Shown here: one piece after another, positions 1-5,912 of the stretch
Position numbering within the stretch: position 1 is the stretch's first letter
Layout: the number at the start of each line of letters is the position of its first letter
Assembly: GCA_945873675.1 (NCBI GenBank)
Contig: CAMCEP010000186.1
Coordinates: 1 to 5,912, forward strand
From: Asaia bogorensis
GTDB taxonomy: Bacteria; Pseudomonadota; Alphaproteobacteria; Acetobacterales; Acetobacteraceae
Reading direction: 5' to 3'
Length of the DNA: 5,912 nucleotides
The notes under the pieces: model-generated
Seen by the model: the letters and a program-made list of their open reading frames with translations, nothing else
The model's database searches: none
Told to the model about the DNA's origin: nothing
Program-made: the position numbers and the translations under genes

Positions 1-458
1 GGCAGGAACAGGTTGAATTCAATCACGCTGGTCCAGACATTGGTCACGTCAATCGCGCCCGATGCCTCACGCCAACGCCCGGAACCAAGCCCGCCTTCCG
101 GCGATGCCGCCGGGCCCGTCAGCACGCCAAGCGATGGCACCGCAAGAAAGGCGGCATCAACACGCGCCAGCACGCCCGCTGGATAAAGGCAGTCATCATC
201 AGGGAAAGTCACGATCTTACCGCGTGCCGCACGCAGCCCAAGATTGCGTGCATGATTGGCGTTGCGGATGGCCGACCGCAGATGGGTGATACGCAGGCGC
301 GCTTCATAAGGTACCAAAACCGGCGCCACCCGATCATCCGCATTCTGATCCACGATGATCACTTCAAAATCATCGCGCCCTTGCGCGAGCAGGCTTTCCA
401 GCAATTCGCCGATTTCGCTGCTGCGGCCAAGCGTTGCGACAATGAGCGAGAACCTCAT
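1..458 (-). CDS. Family 2 glycosyltransferase, N-terminal part (cut by window edge)
   Basis: Probable inverting GT-A fold glycosyltransferase that transfers a sugar from a nucleotide-sugar donor to a growing lipid-linked oligosaccharide on the cytoplasmic face of the inner membrane. Only the first 152 residues are in the window; the gene runs off the left edge. The N-terminus MRFSLIVATLGR (residues 1-12) is the usual first beta strand of GT2 enzymes. FEVIIVDQNADDR (31-43) carries the nucleotide-binding aspartate, and RNANHARNLGLRAARGK (65-81) leads into VTFPDDDCLYP (83-93), whose DDD (87-89) is the metal- and donor-binding acidic motif. The ATG at 458-456 overlaps the stop of the upstream GT4 gene (ATGA), so it is very probably translationally coupled to it; no strong ribosome binding site is seen. 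The donor sugar and linkage cannot be read from the sequence. The family call is firm; the role in polysaccharide assembly is inferred from the neighbours. Confidence 0.92.
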   Translation of the reverse strand, partial: MRFSLIVATLGRSSEIGELLESLLAQGRDDFEVIIVDQNADDRVAPVLVPYEARLRITHLRSAIRNANHARNLGLRAARGKIVTFPDDDCLYPAGVLARVDAAFLAVPSLGVLTGPAASPEGGLGSGRWREASGAIDVTNVWTSVIEFNLFL

Positions 459-1585
459 GTCGAGGCGATCCCAAGCGCGTCATGCACCACCTGCCGGAAG
501 CGGCGGCGAAAATGCGCGTTGCTGAAGCGTTCCGCATTGGCGCGGCAATCCTCGGGCGTGATGGCGGGCGCCATGGCCTCAAACCGCTCCACAGCGGCGA
601 TCAGGCTTGTGGTGGTTTGTTCCTGAAAGAAAATGCCAGTGGGGCGGGTATCGGGTGGCGCCACCACGATATCGCGCGCGCCGCCACGACCATAGGCAAC
701 CACCGGCGTGCCGCAAGCTTGCGCTTCAACTGTTGCAATGCCGAAATCTTCTTCTGCGGCGAAAACTGCCGCGCGGGCGCCTTGGGTCAGCGCAATCAGC
801 TCCGTCCGCGCGACGCGTCCCTTGAAGGTGATATTGGGCGCATCGCCGGCGGCGGCGCGCGCCTGGACCTCATTGGGGCCATCACCCACAATCATCAGCT
901 TGCGGTTAGGCATGGCGCGGAAGGCAGCGGCAATCAGATCAACCCGCTTATAGGGTACGATGCGCGACGCGATCAGGTAGTAATCGCCCTTATTCTGCGC
1001 AGGCGTGAAGTTTTCGATATCCACCGGCGGATGCAAAACCTGCGCATCACGCCGCCAGGTCTTTTGAATACGCTCCGCGATATAGCTTGAATTGGCGAGA
1101 ACGATATCGGGGTTGAGCGAACTCGTCCGGTCCCAAAGCCGCATGCGGTGCAAAAGCCAGCGCGTATAGGCGCCCTTCAGGCCGCGCGTGAGGCCCGCTT
1201 CGCGCAGATATTGATGCTGCAAATCCCAGGCGTAGCGCATGGGGCTATGCACATAGGAAATATGAAGCTGCCCCGGCCCCGTCAGCACGCCTTTGGCGAC
1301 AGCGTGGGAGGATGAAATCACGACATCGTAACCGGAAAGATCAAGCTGTTCGATGGCCAGTGGCATCAGGCCCAGGAATTTGCGGAAATGCTTGCGGGCA
1401 AAGGGCATGCGTTGGATGAAGCTGGTGGTGACTTGCTTGCCCTGCAAAAATCCGCGTTCGGCTTCCGGCATGAAATCACAGACGGCGAAGACATCCGCTT
1501 CCGGCCATTCCATCAGAAGCTGTTCCAGCACGCGTTCCGAACCCGCGTAGCTATCCAGCCATTCATGCACCAGCGCGATCTTCAT
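455..1585 (-). CDS. Family 4 glycosyltransferase (WbaZ/mannosyltransferase-like)
   Basis: Retaining GT-B fold glycosyltransferase of 376 residues, a normal length for the family, probably adding one sugar to the polysaccharide repeat unit in the cytoplasm. The N-terminal acceptor domain begins MKIALVHEWLDSYAGSERVL (1-20), with the glycine/serine loop typical of this subgroup. In the C-terminal donor domain, ASRIVPYKRVDL (206-217) holds the Arg208/Lys213 pair expected to bind the donor phosphates, MIVGDGP (231-237) is the next Rossmann strand, and EEDFGIATVEAQACGTPVVA (278-297) contains the EX7E motif (Glu279 and Glu287). The frame stays open upstream to 1636, but I chose the ATG at 1585 because the family motif starts there and because it forms an ATGA overlap with the preceding gene's stop. 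Similar proteins are often annotated as mannosyltransferases; the sugar specificity here is unproven. Confidence 0.94.
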   Translation of the reverse strand: MKIALVHEWLDSYAGSERVLEQLLMEWPEADVFAVCDFMPEAERGFLQGKQVTTSFIQRMPFARKHFRKFLGLMPLAIEQLDLSGYDVVISSSHAVAKGVLTGPGQLHISYVHSPMRYAWDLQHQYLREAGLTRGLKGAYTRWLLHRMRLWDRTSSLNPDIVLANSSYIAERIQKTWRRDAQVLHPPVDIENFTPAQNKGDYYLIASRIVPYKRVDLIAAAFRAMPNRKLMIVGDGPNEVQARAAAGDAPNITFKGRVARTELIALTQGARAAVFAAEEDFGIATVEAQACGTPVVAYGRGGARDIVVAPPDTRPTGIFFQEQTTTSLIAAVERFEAMAPAITPEDCRANAERFSNAHFRRRFRQVVHDALGIAST

Positions 1586-2658
1586 GGCGCGTTCTTTCGG
1601 ATCAGAGACAACAAGGCAAGCGCTGCCTTTTCCCAAGTATATAGTGCGGCGCGCTTTAGCCCCGCATCCCGCATGCCGGTGGCAAGGCCTTCTTCATCCA
1701 GTAGCCTTTCCAGGGCTTCGGCCAAGGTCTCAGGCCGCAGCGGGTCAAACCAAAGTGCCGCTTCGCCGCATACTTCCGGCACCGCGCCGGCATGGGCGGC
1801 GACAAGCGGGCAGCCGCAGGTCATGGCTTCCAAAGGCGGCAGGCCAAAACCTTCATAGCGCGATGGAAAAATCAGGCAGAGTGCGTTTTCGTATAACGCG
1901 CGCAATTCGGCATCACTGACGCGCCCCAGAATGCGCCCGGCATCGGCTGCAGGCCCGCCCCCGGCGCGAAACACGGCAGGGTCGGCAGCACCCGCCACGG
2001 CTAAAGTCAGGCCACGAGCGCCGAGCAATGTCGCAGCGCTGGTCAGCGCCGCAAGGTTTTTATGTGCTGCCGGATTGCCGACCACGAGGGCATAGCGGCC
2101 CGCCACCAAATCATGCCGCGCAAGAACGCCGATATCCGCGCTGATGCGCAGCATGTGATCGCCACCTTCCGGCAGCACGCCAATGGCTTCGGGTGCCACT
2201 CCAAGGGCCAAAGCAATGCGGCCGCGCGAAAATTCGGAAACCGTCAGCAATTGCGCACCGGATCGCGCGAGCATCTTGTGCAGAAAGCGATACCAGGTGC
2301 GGAATGCGAAGGAATAACTCTCGGGCGTGTCAAAGACGCCGGCATCATGAATCACGACCGCCTGGCCGCGGCCCAGCATCAGCGGCGCGGTATTGCCAAG
2401 ATTGATCAGGAAGGAACCCGTGGCTGCCTTGGGCAATTCCCATTGTTCCCAAAGCTGGCCGGATTTCTGGCCAATGGCTTCTGCCTTCAAATAGGCAAAG
2501 GGGCTTTGCGCCACGCTGCTTGGCATCAATAGCCGCGCTGCAGGCCAGGCATCATGCCCTGCCAGCCGATCCGTTGCTGCAGTGATTTCGCGCGCAAAAC
2601 GCTGCACGCCGGTCATGCCCTGCGTCAGGAAGCGGCCATTGATGGCGATTGGCATCAT
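1582..2658 (-). CDS. Family 4 glycosyltransferase
   Basis: A second retaining GT-B glycosyltransferase, 358 residues, distinct in sequence from the neighbouring GT4 and so probably acting on a different sugar step. The N-terminus PIAINGRFLTQGMTGVQRFA (3-22) carries the TGVQR signature common at the start of this GT4 subgroup. VVIHDAGVF (101-109) and LLTVSEFSRGRI (137-148) fit the acceptor domain. YALVVGNPAAHKNLAAL (189-205) opens the donor domain, with Lys200 in the phosphate-binding position. FPSRYEGFGLPPLEAMTCG (264-282) holds the EX7E pair Glu269/Glu277. The open frame extends upstream to 2841 inside the flippase gene, but that extension is low-complexity shadow. The start is at one of two consecutive ATG codons, 2658 or 2655; I chose 2658, which makes an ATGA overlap with the flippase stop and lies 10 bases after an AAAGGGG ribosome binding site. 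Donor and linkage are unknown. Confidence 0.93.
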   Translation of the reverse strand: MMPIAINGRFLTQGMTGVQRFAREITAATDRLAGHDAWPAARLLMPSSVAQSPFAYLKAEAIGQKSGQLWEQWELPKAATGSFLINLGNTAPLMLGRGQAVVIHDAGVFDTPESYSFAFRTWYRFLHKMLARSGAQLLTVSEFSRGRIALALGVAPEAIGVLPEGGDHMLRISADIGVLARHDLVAGRYALVVGNPAAHKNLAALTSAATLLGARGLTLAVAGAADPAVFRAGGGPAADAGRILGRVSDAELRALYENALCLIFPSRYEGFGLPPLEAMTCGCPLVAAHAGAVPEVCGEAALWFDPLRPETLAEALERLLDEEGLATGMRDAGLKRAALYTWEKAALALLSLIRKNAP

Positions 2659-4175
2659 GCGCTGCGGCGCCCCTTTCTGCGGATCAGCGCCAAAGCGCTG
2701 GCCTTGTCCTGCGGCGCGGCAATGGACCAACCGGCGGCGAAAACCAAGCCAAAAACCAGCGCCGCCAAAAGTACTGGCCACAGCCCGCCGCCCAAGGGCA
2801 CCAGCGCTGCCAAACCAAGCGCCGCCGGCACTATAGGCCAAAGCAATTCCCGCATGGTTTCACGCGCTGCAGGGTAAAGTCGCGCCGCGAACCAACAGCG
2901 CCCCAGGCAATCCACCACGCAGCGCGCCGCCCAAGCGATTGCAGCACCTTCAATACCAAGCCAGGGCAGAAGTGCCGCGCTAAGCGGCAGGAAAATCGCT
3001 GCCAGCACCAAGGAGAATTTGGCCGTCACATCCGGCCGACCAATCGCTTCCAGCAAGACACCAGGGATGAAGGCGAGGCAGGAGAAGAAAATGCCAAAGC
3101 CCAGAATGCGCAGCACCGGCCCGCCGCCCTGGGCGAATTCCGTACCCAACCAAAGCCTGAGGAAAAGCTCCGCGCCTGGAATAAGAATCAGGGATGCCGG
3201 CAGGCTCAACAGCATCACAATCAGCGCCCCGCGCTTGATCAGCAGGGCGGTATGGTCGGGCAGTTCCCGGAAGGAAGAAGCAATCGCCGGCAGCATGGTC
3301 TGCGCTACAGCAACAGGAATAATCCAAAGCCGCATGATCAGATCAAGCGGTGTTGCGTAAAAGGCCACGGCAGTAAGCGTCAGCATGGCGCCAATGATGA
3401 AGCGATCAGCGTAAAGCAATAGCTGCGTCAGCGCGCCAGAAAGGCTCATCCACAAACCTTGGCGCAGCAATGGCCGCATCAGGGCAAAGCGTGCCTCGCG
3501 CAATCCAAGTCCCGGCACATCGCGATGGGCGATGATGGCATAGGCAATGCCGCTGAACAGCCGCACCAAAATGACCGCCAGCATCACGCCAACCAGGCTG
3601 TTCCAAACGAACAGCATCAGCAAGGGGCCGAGATAATAAAAGGTATTGAGCGGGATATTGACCAGGTTGGCGATCCGAAAGCGCTGCCAGGCGGAAAGCA
3701 CGCCCCAGAGAGCAGCATTCAGCACCACCAGAGGCGCGCCGGCTGCCAGTAATTGAAAGGCGATGATGGCTTCCTGCCGCAAGCCTTCTGGCACGTTCAG
3801 GAAGCGTCCGACCAGCCAGGGCACGGTAAGGAAAAGCCCAGCCGCGATGATGGAAGATACACTAAGCAGCGCCAAAAGCGTCGCCCCAATCATGGCACGC
3901 GCTTCATCAACCGCGCCCGTGCCAAGCTTTTCCGAAACACCGCGCGTCAGTGCCATGCCAAGGCCGAGATCAAAAACGCCAAAAATGCCAATTAGCGCCA
4001 GCGCAAGCGTGAAAAGCCCCCAACGTTCCACGCCCAGCTGGGCGACCAGAAAGGGCGTAATCACAAGCGCGAGTAGTAGGGGCAGGCCGCGGCCAAGGCC
4101 ATTCCAGAGAATGCCGGAAACCAGCCTGCGTCCGCCCGCGCGTTCGGCGGAAGTGGATTCTTGCGCCTCAGCCAT
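2655..4175 (-). CDS. Wzx-like polysaccharide/oligosaccharide flippase
   Basis: Multi-pass inner-membrane protein of 506 residues, inferred to flip undecaprenyl-diphosphate-linked oligosaccharide repeat units from the cytoplasmic to the periplasmic face. After a short polar N-terminus (1-18) comes SGILWNGLGRGLPLLLALVI (20-39) and then a stretch containing VERWGLFTLALALIGIFGVF (49-68) and DLGLGMALTRGVSEKLG (69-85), which is characteristic of the polysaccharide biosynthesis/MATE-like flippase family (PF01943). About 14 hydrophobic segments follow, roughly at 23-45, 52-72, 95-122, 135-160, 172-192, 194-216, 240-256, 258-276, 281-300, 314-335, 354-378, 384-405, 446-462 and 464-485. The tail RRKGRRSA is basic, as expected for a cytoplasmic end. 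The ATG at 4175 has a GAAGGG ribosome binding site 7 bases upstream, the best in the window. It follows the initiating transferase by 74 bases and overlaps the next glycosyltransferase by 4 bases. Lipid-linked substrate specificity cannot be read from the sequence. Confidence 0.92.
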   Translation of the reverse strand: MAEAQESTSAERAGGRRLVSGILWNGLGRGLPLLLALVITPFLVAQLGVERWGLFTLALALIGIFGVFDLGLGMALTRGVSEKLGTGAVDEARAMIGATLLALLSVSSIIAAGLFLTVPWLVGRFLNVPEGLRQEAIIAFQLLAAGAPLVVLNAALWGVLSAWQRFRIANLVNIPLNTFYYLGPLLMLFVWNSLVGVMLAVILVRLFSGIAYAIIAHRDVPGLGLREARFALMRPLLRQGLWMSLSGALTQLLLYADRFIIGAMLTLTAVAFYATPLDLIMRLWIIPVAVAQTMLPAIASSFRELPDHTALLIKRGALIVMLLSLPASLILIPGAELFLRLWLGTEFAQGGGPVLRILGFGIFFSCLAFIPGVLLEAIGRPDVTAKFSLVLAAIFLPLSAALLPWLGIEGAAIAWAARCVVDCLGRCWFAARLYPAARETMRELLWPIVPAALGLAALVPLGGGLWPVLLAALVFGLVFAAGWSIAAPQDKASALALIRRKGRRSA

Positions 4176-4200
4176 TGGCAGACCCTTCAGCCGGCTGCGC
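4176..4200 (-). promoter_or_regulatory. Ribosome binding site region of the flippase gene
   Basis: On the minus strand the bases before the flippase ATG read GAAGGGTCTGCCA. The GAAGGG core is a good match to the anti-Shine-Dalgarno sequence and sits 7 bases from the start. It is the clearest ribosome binding site in the window, which suits the one operon gene here that does not overlap its upstream neighbour. Confidence 0.65.
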
Positions 4201-4219
4201 GCTGGGATTTACAGGAAGG

Positions 4220-4239
4220 GCGCGGCAGGATTGCCGCGC
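4220..4239 (-). other. Perfect GC-rich hairpin between initiating transferase and flippase
   Basis: An 8-bp perfect inverted repeat, GCGCGGCA and TGCCGCGC, separated by a 4-base loop, lies 10 bases after the stop codon of the sugar-phosphate transferase and 44 bases before the flippase start. No T-run follows it on the minus strand (the next bases are CCTTCCTGTAAATC), so it is not a standard intrinsic terminator. It could be a partial terminator or attenuator setting expression of the flippase and downstream genes, an mRNA-stabilising 3' structure, or a chance product of GC-rich sequence. The structure is directly visible; its role is inference. Confidence 0.5.
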
Positions 4240-4249
4240 GCCGTCACCT

Positions 4250-4936
4250 TCAATGCGCGCCGCGGCGCGACAATACCGCAACTGGCGTGCGCAACAGAAT
4301 GGTCAAATCCGCAATCATGGAAGGGCGCGACACATAGGCAACATCCAGCGCGACGCGGGATTCGTATGACGTTTCGCTCCGCCCGCTCACCTGCCAAAGG
4401 CCGGTAATGCCAGGGCGTACCGCCATGTAATGCGCGGCTGAGGCACCGTAGTACCGATCAATCTCCGCTTCCTGAACGGGGCGGGGGCCGACCAGGCTCA
4501 TTTCACCGCGCAGCACATTGATCAGCTGCGGCAATTCATCAAGGCTGGTGGAGCGAAGAAAGCGGCCAATCCGCGTGATGCGCGGGTCATTCTTCAGCTT
4601 GCGGGTCGCTTCCCATTCCGCACGCGCCGCGGGATCATTGGCGAGCAGCGTTTCAAGACGTGCTTGCGAATCAATCACCATGGAGCGGAATTTGAGGCAG
4701 CCGAAAAGCTTGCCACCGCGCCCCACGCGCTGATGCGCAAAGAAGGCCGGGCCACCATCGGCGCGTACCATCAACGCCACGATAAGGAAGAAGGGGGACA
4801 GCAGCACAAGGCCAATGCCTGCACCGATCATATCAAGCGCGCGCTTGGCAATGGGGAACAACGCCTTGCGGTCGCGTTCCAAACCAATGGTCTGGGTCGT
4901 AGGTTGCTGGATGGTCTGTACGGGTACGCTGGACAT
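4250..4936 (-). CDS. Polyprenyl-phosphate sugar-1-phosphate transferase (short, ExoY-like)
   Basis: Initiating monotopic phosphoglycosyl transferase (bacterial sugar transferase family, PF02397). It moves a sugar-1-phosphate from a UDP-sugar onto undecaprenyl phosphate at the inner membrane, the first committed step of repeat-unit synthesis. It has 228 residues, matching the short ExoY-type form without the N-terminal multi-membrane domain of WbaP/WcaJ. A polar N-terminus (1-24) precedes KRALDMIGAGIGLVLLSPFF (31-50), whose Ser47-Pro48 marks the break in the re-entrant membrane helix. Then come FGCLKFRSM (78-86), the catalytic Asp133-Glu134 in SLDELPQLINVLRGEMSLVG (131-150), PRP (151-153) and RPGITGLWQVSGRS (174-187). 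All key family motifs are intact. I placed the start at the ATG at 4936, with AGGA 4 bases upstream. A GTG at 4996 would add 20 residues and has only a weak GGGAA upstream. Whether it uses glucose, galactose or another sugar is not decided. Confidence 0.96.
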   Translation of the reverse strand: MSSVPVQTIQQPTTQTIGLERDRKALFPIAKRALDMIGAGIGLVLLSPFFLIVALMVRADGGPAFFAHQRVGRGGKLFGCLKFRSMVIDSQARLETLLANDPAARAEWEATRKLKNDPRITRIGRFLRSTSLDELPQLINVLRGEMSLVGPRPVQEAEIDRYYGASAAHYMAVRPGITGLWQVSGRSETSYESRVALDVAYVSRPSMIADLTILLRTPVAVLSRRGAH

Positions 4937-5158
4937 GGTGTCCTGAGCCTTCGAACCTGGAAGAAAGAGGCGGTGAAACCTCTCACTGGGGGGCACCGGA
5001 TTCCCGGTATTGATTAAGGGTTTAAGTCCTCAACGGGGGCGGATTTGAGCCGCGGTTGCGGCCAGATTGTGGCAAACGCGGCACATTTTGCGACGCTGTA
5101 GGCGCGGCTTCAGGACAGACGAGAAAAACGCCGGTTAAGTTATTGGAAAATAGCCATC
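4937..5158 (-). promoter_or_regulatory. Non-coding leader of the polysaccharide genes
   Basis: This 222-bp gap separates the stop of the DUF6311-like gene from the start of the sugar-phosphate transferase and is the only sizeable non-coding region in the window. If the transferase uses the GTG at 4996 the gap shrinks to 162 bp. It holds several short perfect stems: GCCGC/GCGGC with a 4-base loop at 5049-5062, ACCGG/CCGGT with a 4-base loop at 4995-5008, and AGAGG/CCTCT with an 8-base loop at 4966-4983. It also has an AT-richer island at 5011-5033. This is the natural place for the operon promoter and 5' leader. I do not recognise a known riboswitch or small RNA in it. Confidence 0.5.
5006..5033 (-). 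promoter_or_regulatory. Candidate sigma-70-type promoter
   Basis: On the minus strand a TTGAGG (5033 to 5028) resembles a -35 box and AATACC (5011 to 5006) lies 16 bases further on in the -10 position. The -10 match is poor. The element coincides with the only AT-rich island of the leader, and its spacer contains TTAA-ACCC-TTAA (5025 to 5014), a short inverted repeat that might be an operator. If correct, transcription would start near 5000, which would argue against use of the GTG at 4996. This is a tentative call. Confidence 0.22.
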
Positions 5159-5912
5159 TTACCTGCGGGCATACCATCCGGGCGCCAGCACCCAAAGCCC
5201 GTTAAAGCCGCCAATCAGGTCCCGGCCCGGCTGATGGCTGGCACCAGCCAGGGCAAGCGCGCCTTCATCGGCCAAAACATAAAGGGTTTGGGGCTCAAAT
5301 TCCCCCTCGGCCAATTGCCGCGCCAACTTGGCGTTCAGCGCCGCCACCCGCTTCGGGTCGAGTCGCGCGAAGTAGACCGCATCAGTCTGCAGCCCTTTGG
5401 TGGCGGCAAAAACCGCGATCTCCTCCCACCAGGGGGCCTGATTGCCGGAGGGGATGATGCGGATGCGGGTGTAATGCCGCGCGGCCTCGGCCCAGAAGGG
5501 ATCGGAAAGGCGCAAGGGCACGGTGGCGGCAGTTGGCGGGAAAAAGTGATGCAGCCGGGCAAAGCCAGGGCGCATGTCCAGCACCTGGATGACGACAAGC
5601 CCCGCCAGCATAAAGCCGGCAAGCCGCCCACCGATCCAGCGGATCAGCAGAAAGATCGACGCAGTCAGCGCGGTATAGCCAAGCGGCCAGATGAAGCGTT
5701 CCGAAGCACGCAGCGCATCCACATAGCGCTGAATCCATTGCGGTAACTCGACAATAGTGTAGTTGAAACCAGCAATGGAGACATTCGGCGAAATGGCGAA
5801 TAGCGCCATCGCAGCCAGCACCAGGATCAGCGGCCAGAAGCGCCCTTTGGGCTTGGTTGGGTTCTTGGCCCAAGCCAACAGCCCAAGGAGTACAAGCAAA
5901 AGCGCCCCAAGA
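5159..5912 (-). CDS. Multi-pass membrane protein, DUF6311-like, C-terminal part
   Basis: The C-terminal 250 residues of a longer protein whose frame stays open through the right edge; no start is claimed. The visible part begins with a hydrophobic segment (LGALLVLLGLLAWA), a basic loop KNPTKPKGR, a second segment (FWPLILVLAAMALFAISP), then an extracytoplasmic-looking loop. That loop leads to ALRASERFIWPLGY, which resembles the FRASGRFxWP signature I associate with DUF6311 membrane proteins. Two more membrane segments follow (ALTASIFLLIRWIGG and LAGFMLAGLVVIQVLDM), then a soluble tail of about 140 residues starting near RPGFARLHHFF and ending GLWVLAPGWYARR. DUF6311 proteins are large, poorly characterised membrane proteins that look like GT-C type enzymes; no reaction is established. 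It lies 222 bp before the polysaccharide genes on the same strand, so a link to glycan assembly is plausible but unproven. The family call is from memory of the motif, not a search. Confidence 0.6.
   Translation of the reverse strand, partial: LGALLLVLLGLLAWAKNPTKPKGRFWPLILVLAAMALFAISPNVSIAGFNYTIVELPQWIQRYVDALRASERFIWPLGYTALTASIFLLIRWIGGRLAGFMLAGLVVIQVLDMRPGFARLHHFFPPTAATVPLRLSDPFWAEAARHYTRIRIIPSGNQAPWWEEIAVFAATKGLQTDAVYFARLDPKRVAALNAKLARQLAEGEFEPQTLYVLADEGALALAGASHQPGRDLIGGFNGLWVLAPGWYARR

Noticed and set aside
482..1090. A 202-codon plus-strand open frame opposite the GT4 gene.
   Set aside because: It is antisense to a gene with intact GT4 catalytic motifs, has no recognisable domain and lacks a convincing ribosome binding site.
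2659..2841. A 61-residue N-terminal extension of the GT4 gene into the flippase gene.
   Set aside because: The family signature starts right after the ATG pair at 2658/2655, which also fits the ATGA overlap and a ribosome binding site. The extension is low-complexity G/A/R sequence in a shadow frame.
2649..3422. A 257-codon open frame on the plus strand opposite the flippase gene.
   Set aside because: Its translation is rich in R, Q, H, P and A with no hydrophobic core or motif, and it lies wholly antisense to a flippase with clear family features and membrane segments. It is a by-product of GC-rich codon use.
3763..4407. A 214-codon plus-strand open frame spanning the start of the flippase, the 74-bp gap and the end of the sugar-phosphate transferase.
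   Set aside because: Its composition is S/R/P/A-rich low complexity, it crosses two well-supported opposite-strand genes, and it shows no family features.
5121..5158. A possible intrinsic terminator after the DUF6311-like gene, suggested by a run of five Ts on the minus strand (5128 to 5124).
   Set aside because: The sequence before the T-run can form only a 3-bp stem (AAC/GTT), far too weak for a terminator. Whether transcription reads through into the polysaccharide genes remains open.
5234..5746. A 170-codon plus-strand open frame opposite the DUF6311-like gene.
   Set aside because: It is glycine-, arginine- and glutamine-rich with no motif, and it lies opposite a frame with clear membrane segments and a plausible family motif.

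Overview
The window is a GC-rich stretch of proteobacterial chromosome carrying part of a surface-polysaccharide biosynthesis locus. The base composition, the GCG/GCC-rich codon use and the style of the proteins suggest an alphaproteobacterium, perhaps in the Rhodospirillales/Acetobacteraceae area. That placement is an impression from composition and protein similarity, not a demonstrated assignment. Every gene I can support is read from the minus strand, so transcription runs from the right edge (5912) to the left edge (1).

In transcription order: (i) the C-terminal 250 residues of a multi-pass membrane protein resembling the DUF6311 family, cut by the right edge and ending at 5159; (ii) a 222-bp non-coding leader (4937-5158) with a possible promoter and several short hairpins; (iii) a short-form, ExoY-like polyprenyl-phosphate sugar-1-phosphate transferase (4250-4936), which would start the repeat unit; (iv) a 74-bp gap with one perfect GC-rich hairpin; (v) a Wzx-like polysaccharide flippase (2655-4175); (vi) a GT4 glycosyltransferase (1582-2658); (vii) a second GT4 glycosyltransferase (455-1585); (viii) the first 152 residues of a GT2 glycosyltransferase, cut by the left edge (1-458).

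The last four genes are locked together: each of the three junctions is the same 4-base ATGA overlap of start and stop codons, which points to one transcript with translational coupling. Functionally the set fits a Wzx/Wzy-type pathway. The phosphoglycosyl transferase loads the first sugar-phosphate onto undecaprenyl phosphate, the two GT4 enzymes and the GT2 enzyme add further sugars on the cytoplasmic face, and the flippase moves the lipid-linked unit across the inner membrane. No Wzy polymerase, Wza/Wzc export genes or nucleotide-sugar synthesis genes are visible, so the product (exopolysaccharide, capsule, O-antigen or holdfast-like adhesin) cannot be decided here.

I found no RNA genes, mobile elements, CRISPR arrays or long repeats, and nothing that looks like a wholly new system. 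The points most worth a second look are the run of identical ATGA junctions, the hairpin between the initiating transferase and the flippase, the structured leader, and the DUF6311-like gene beside the operon.
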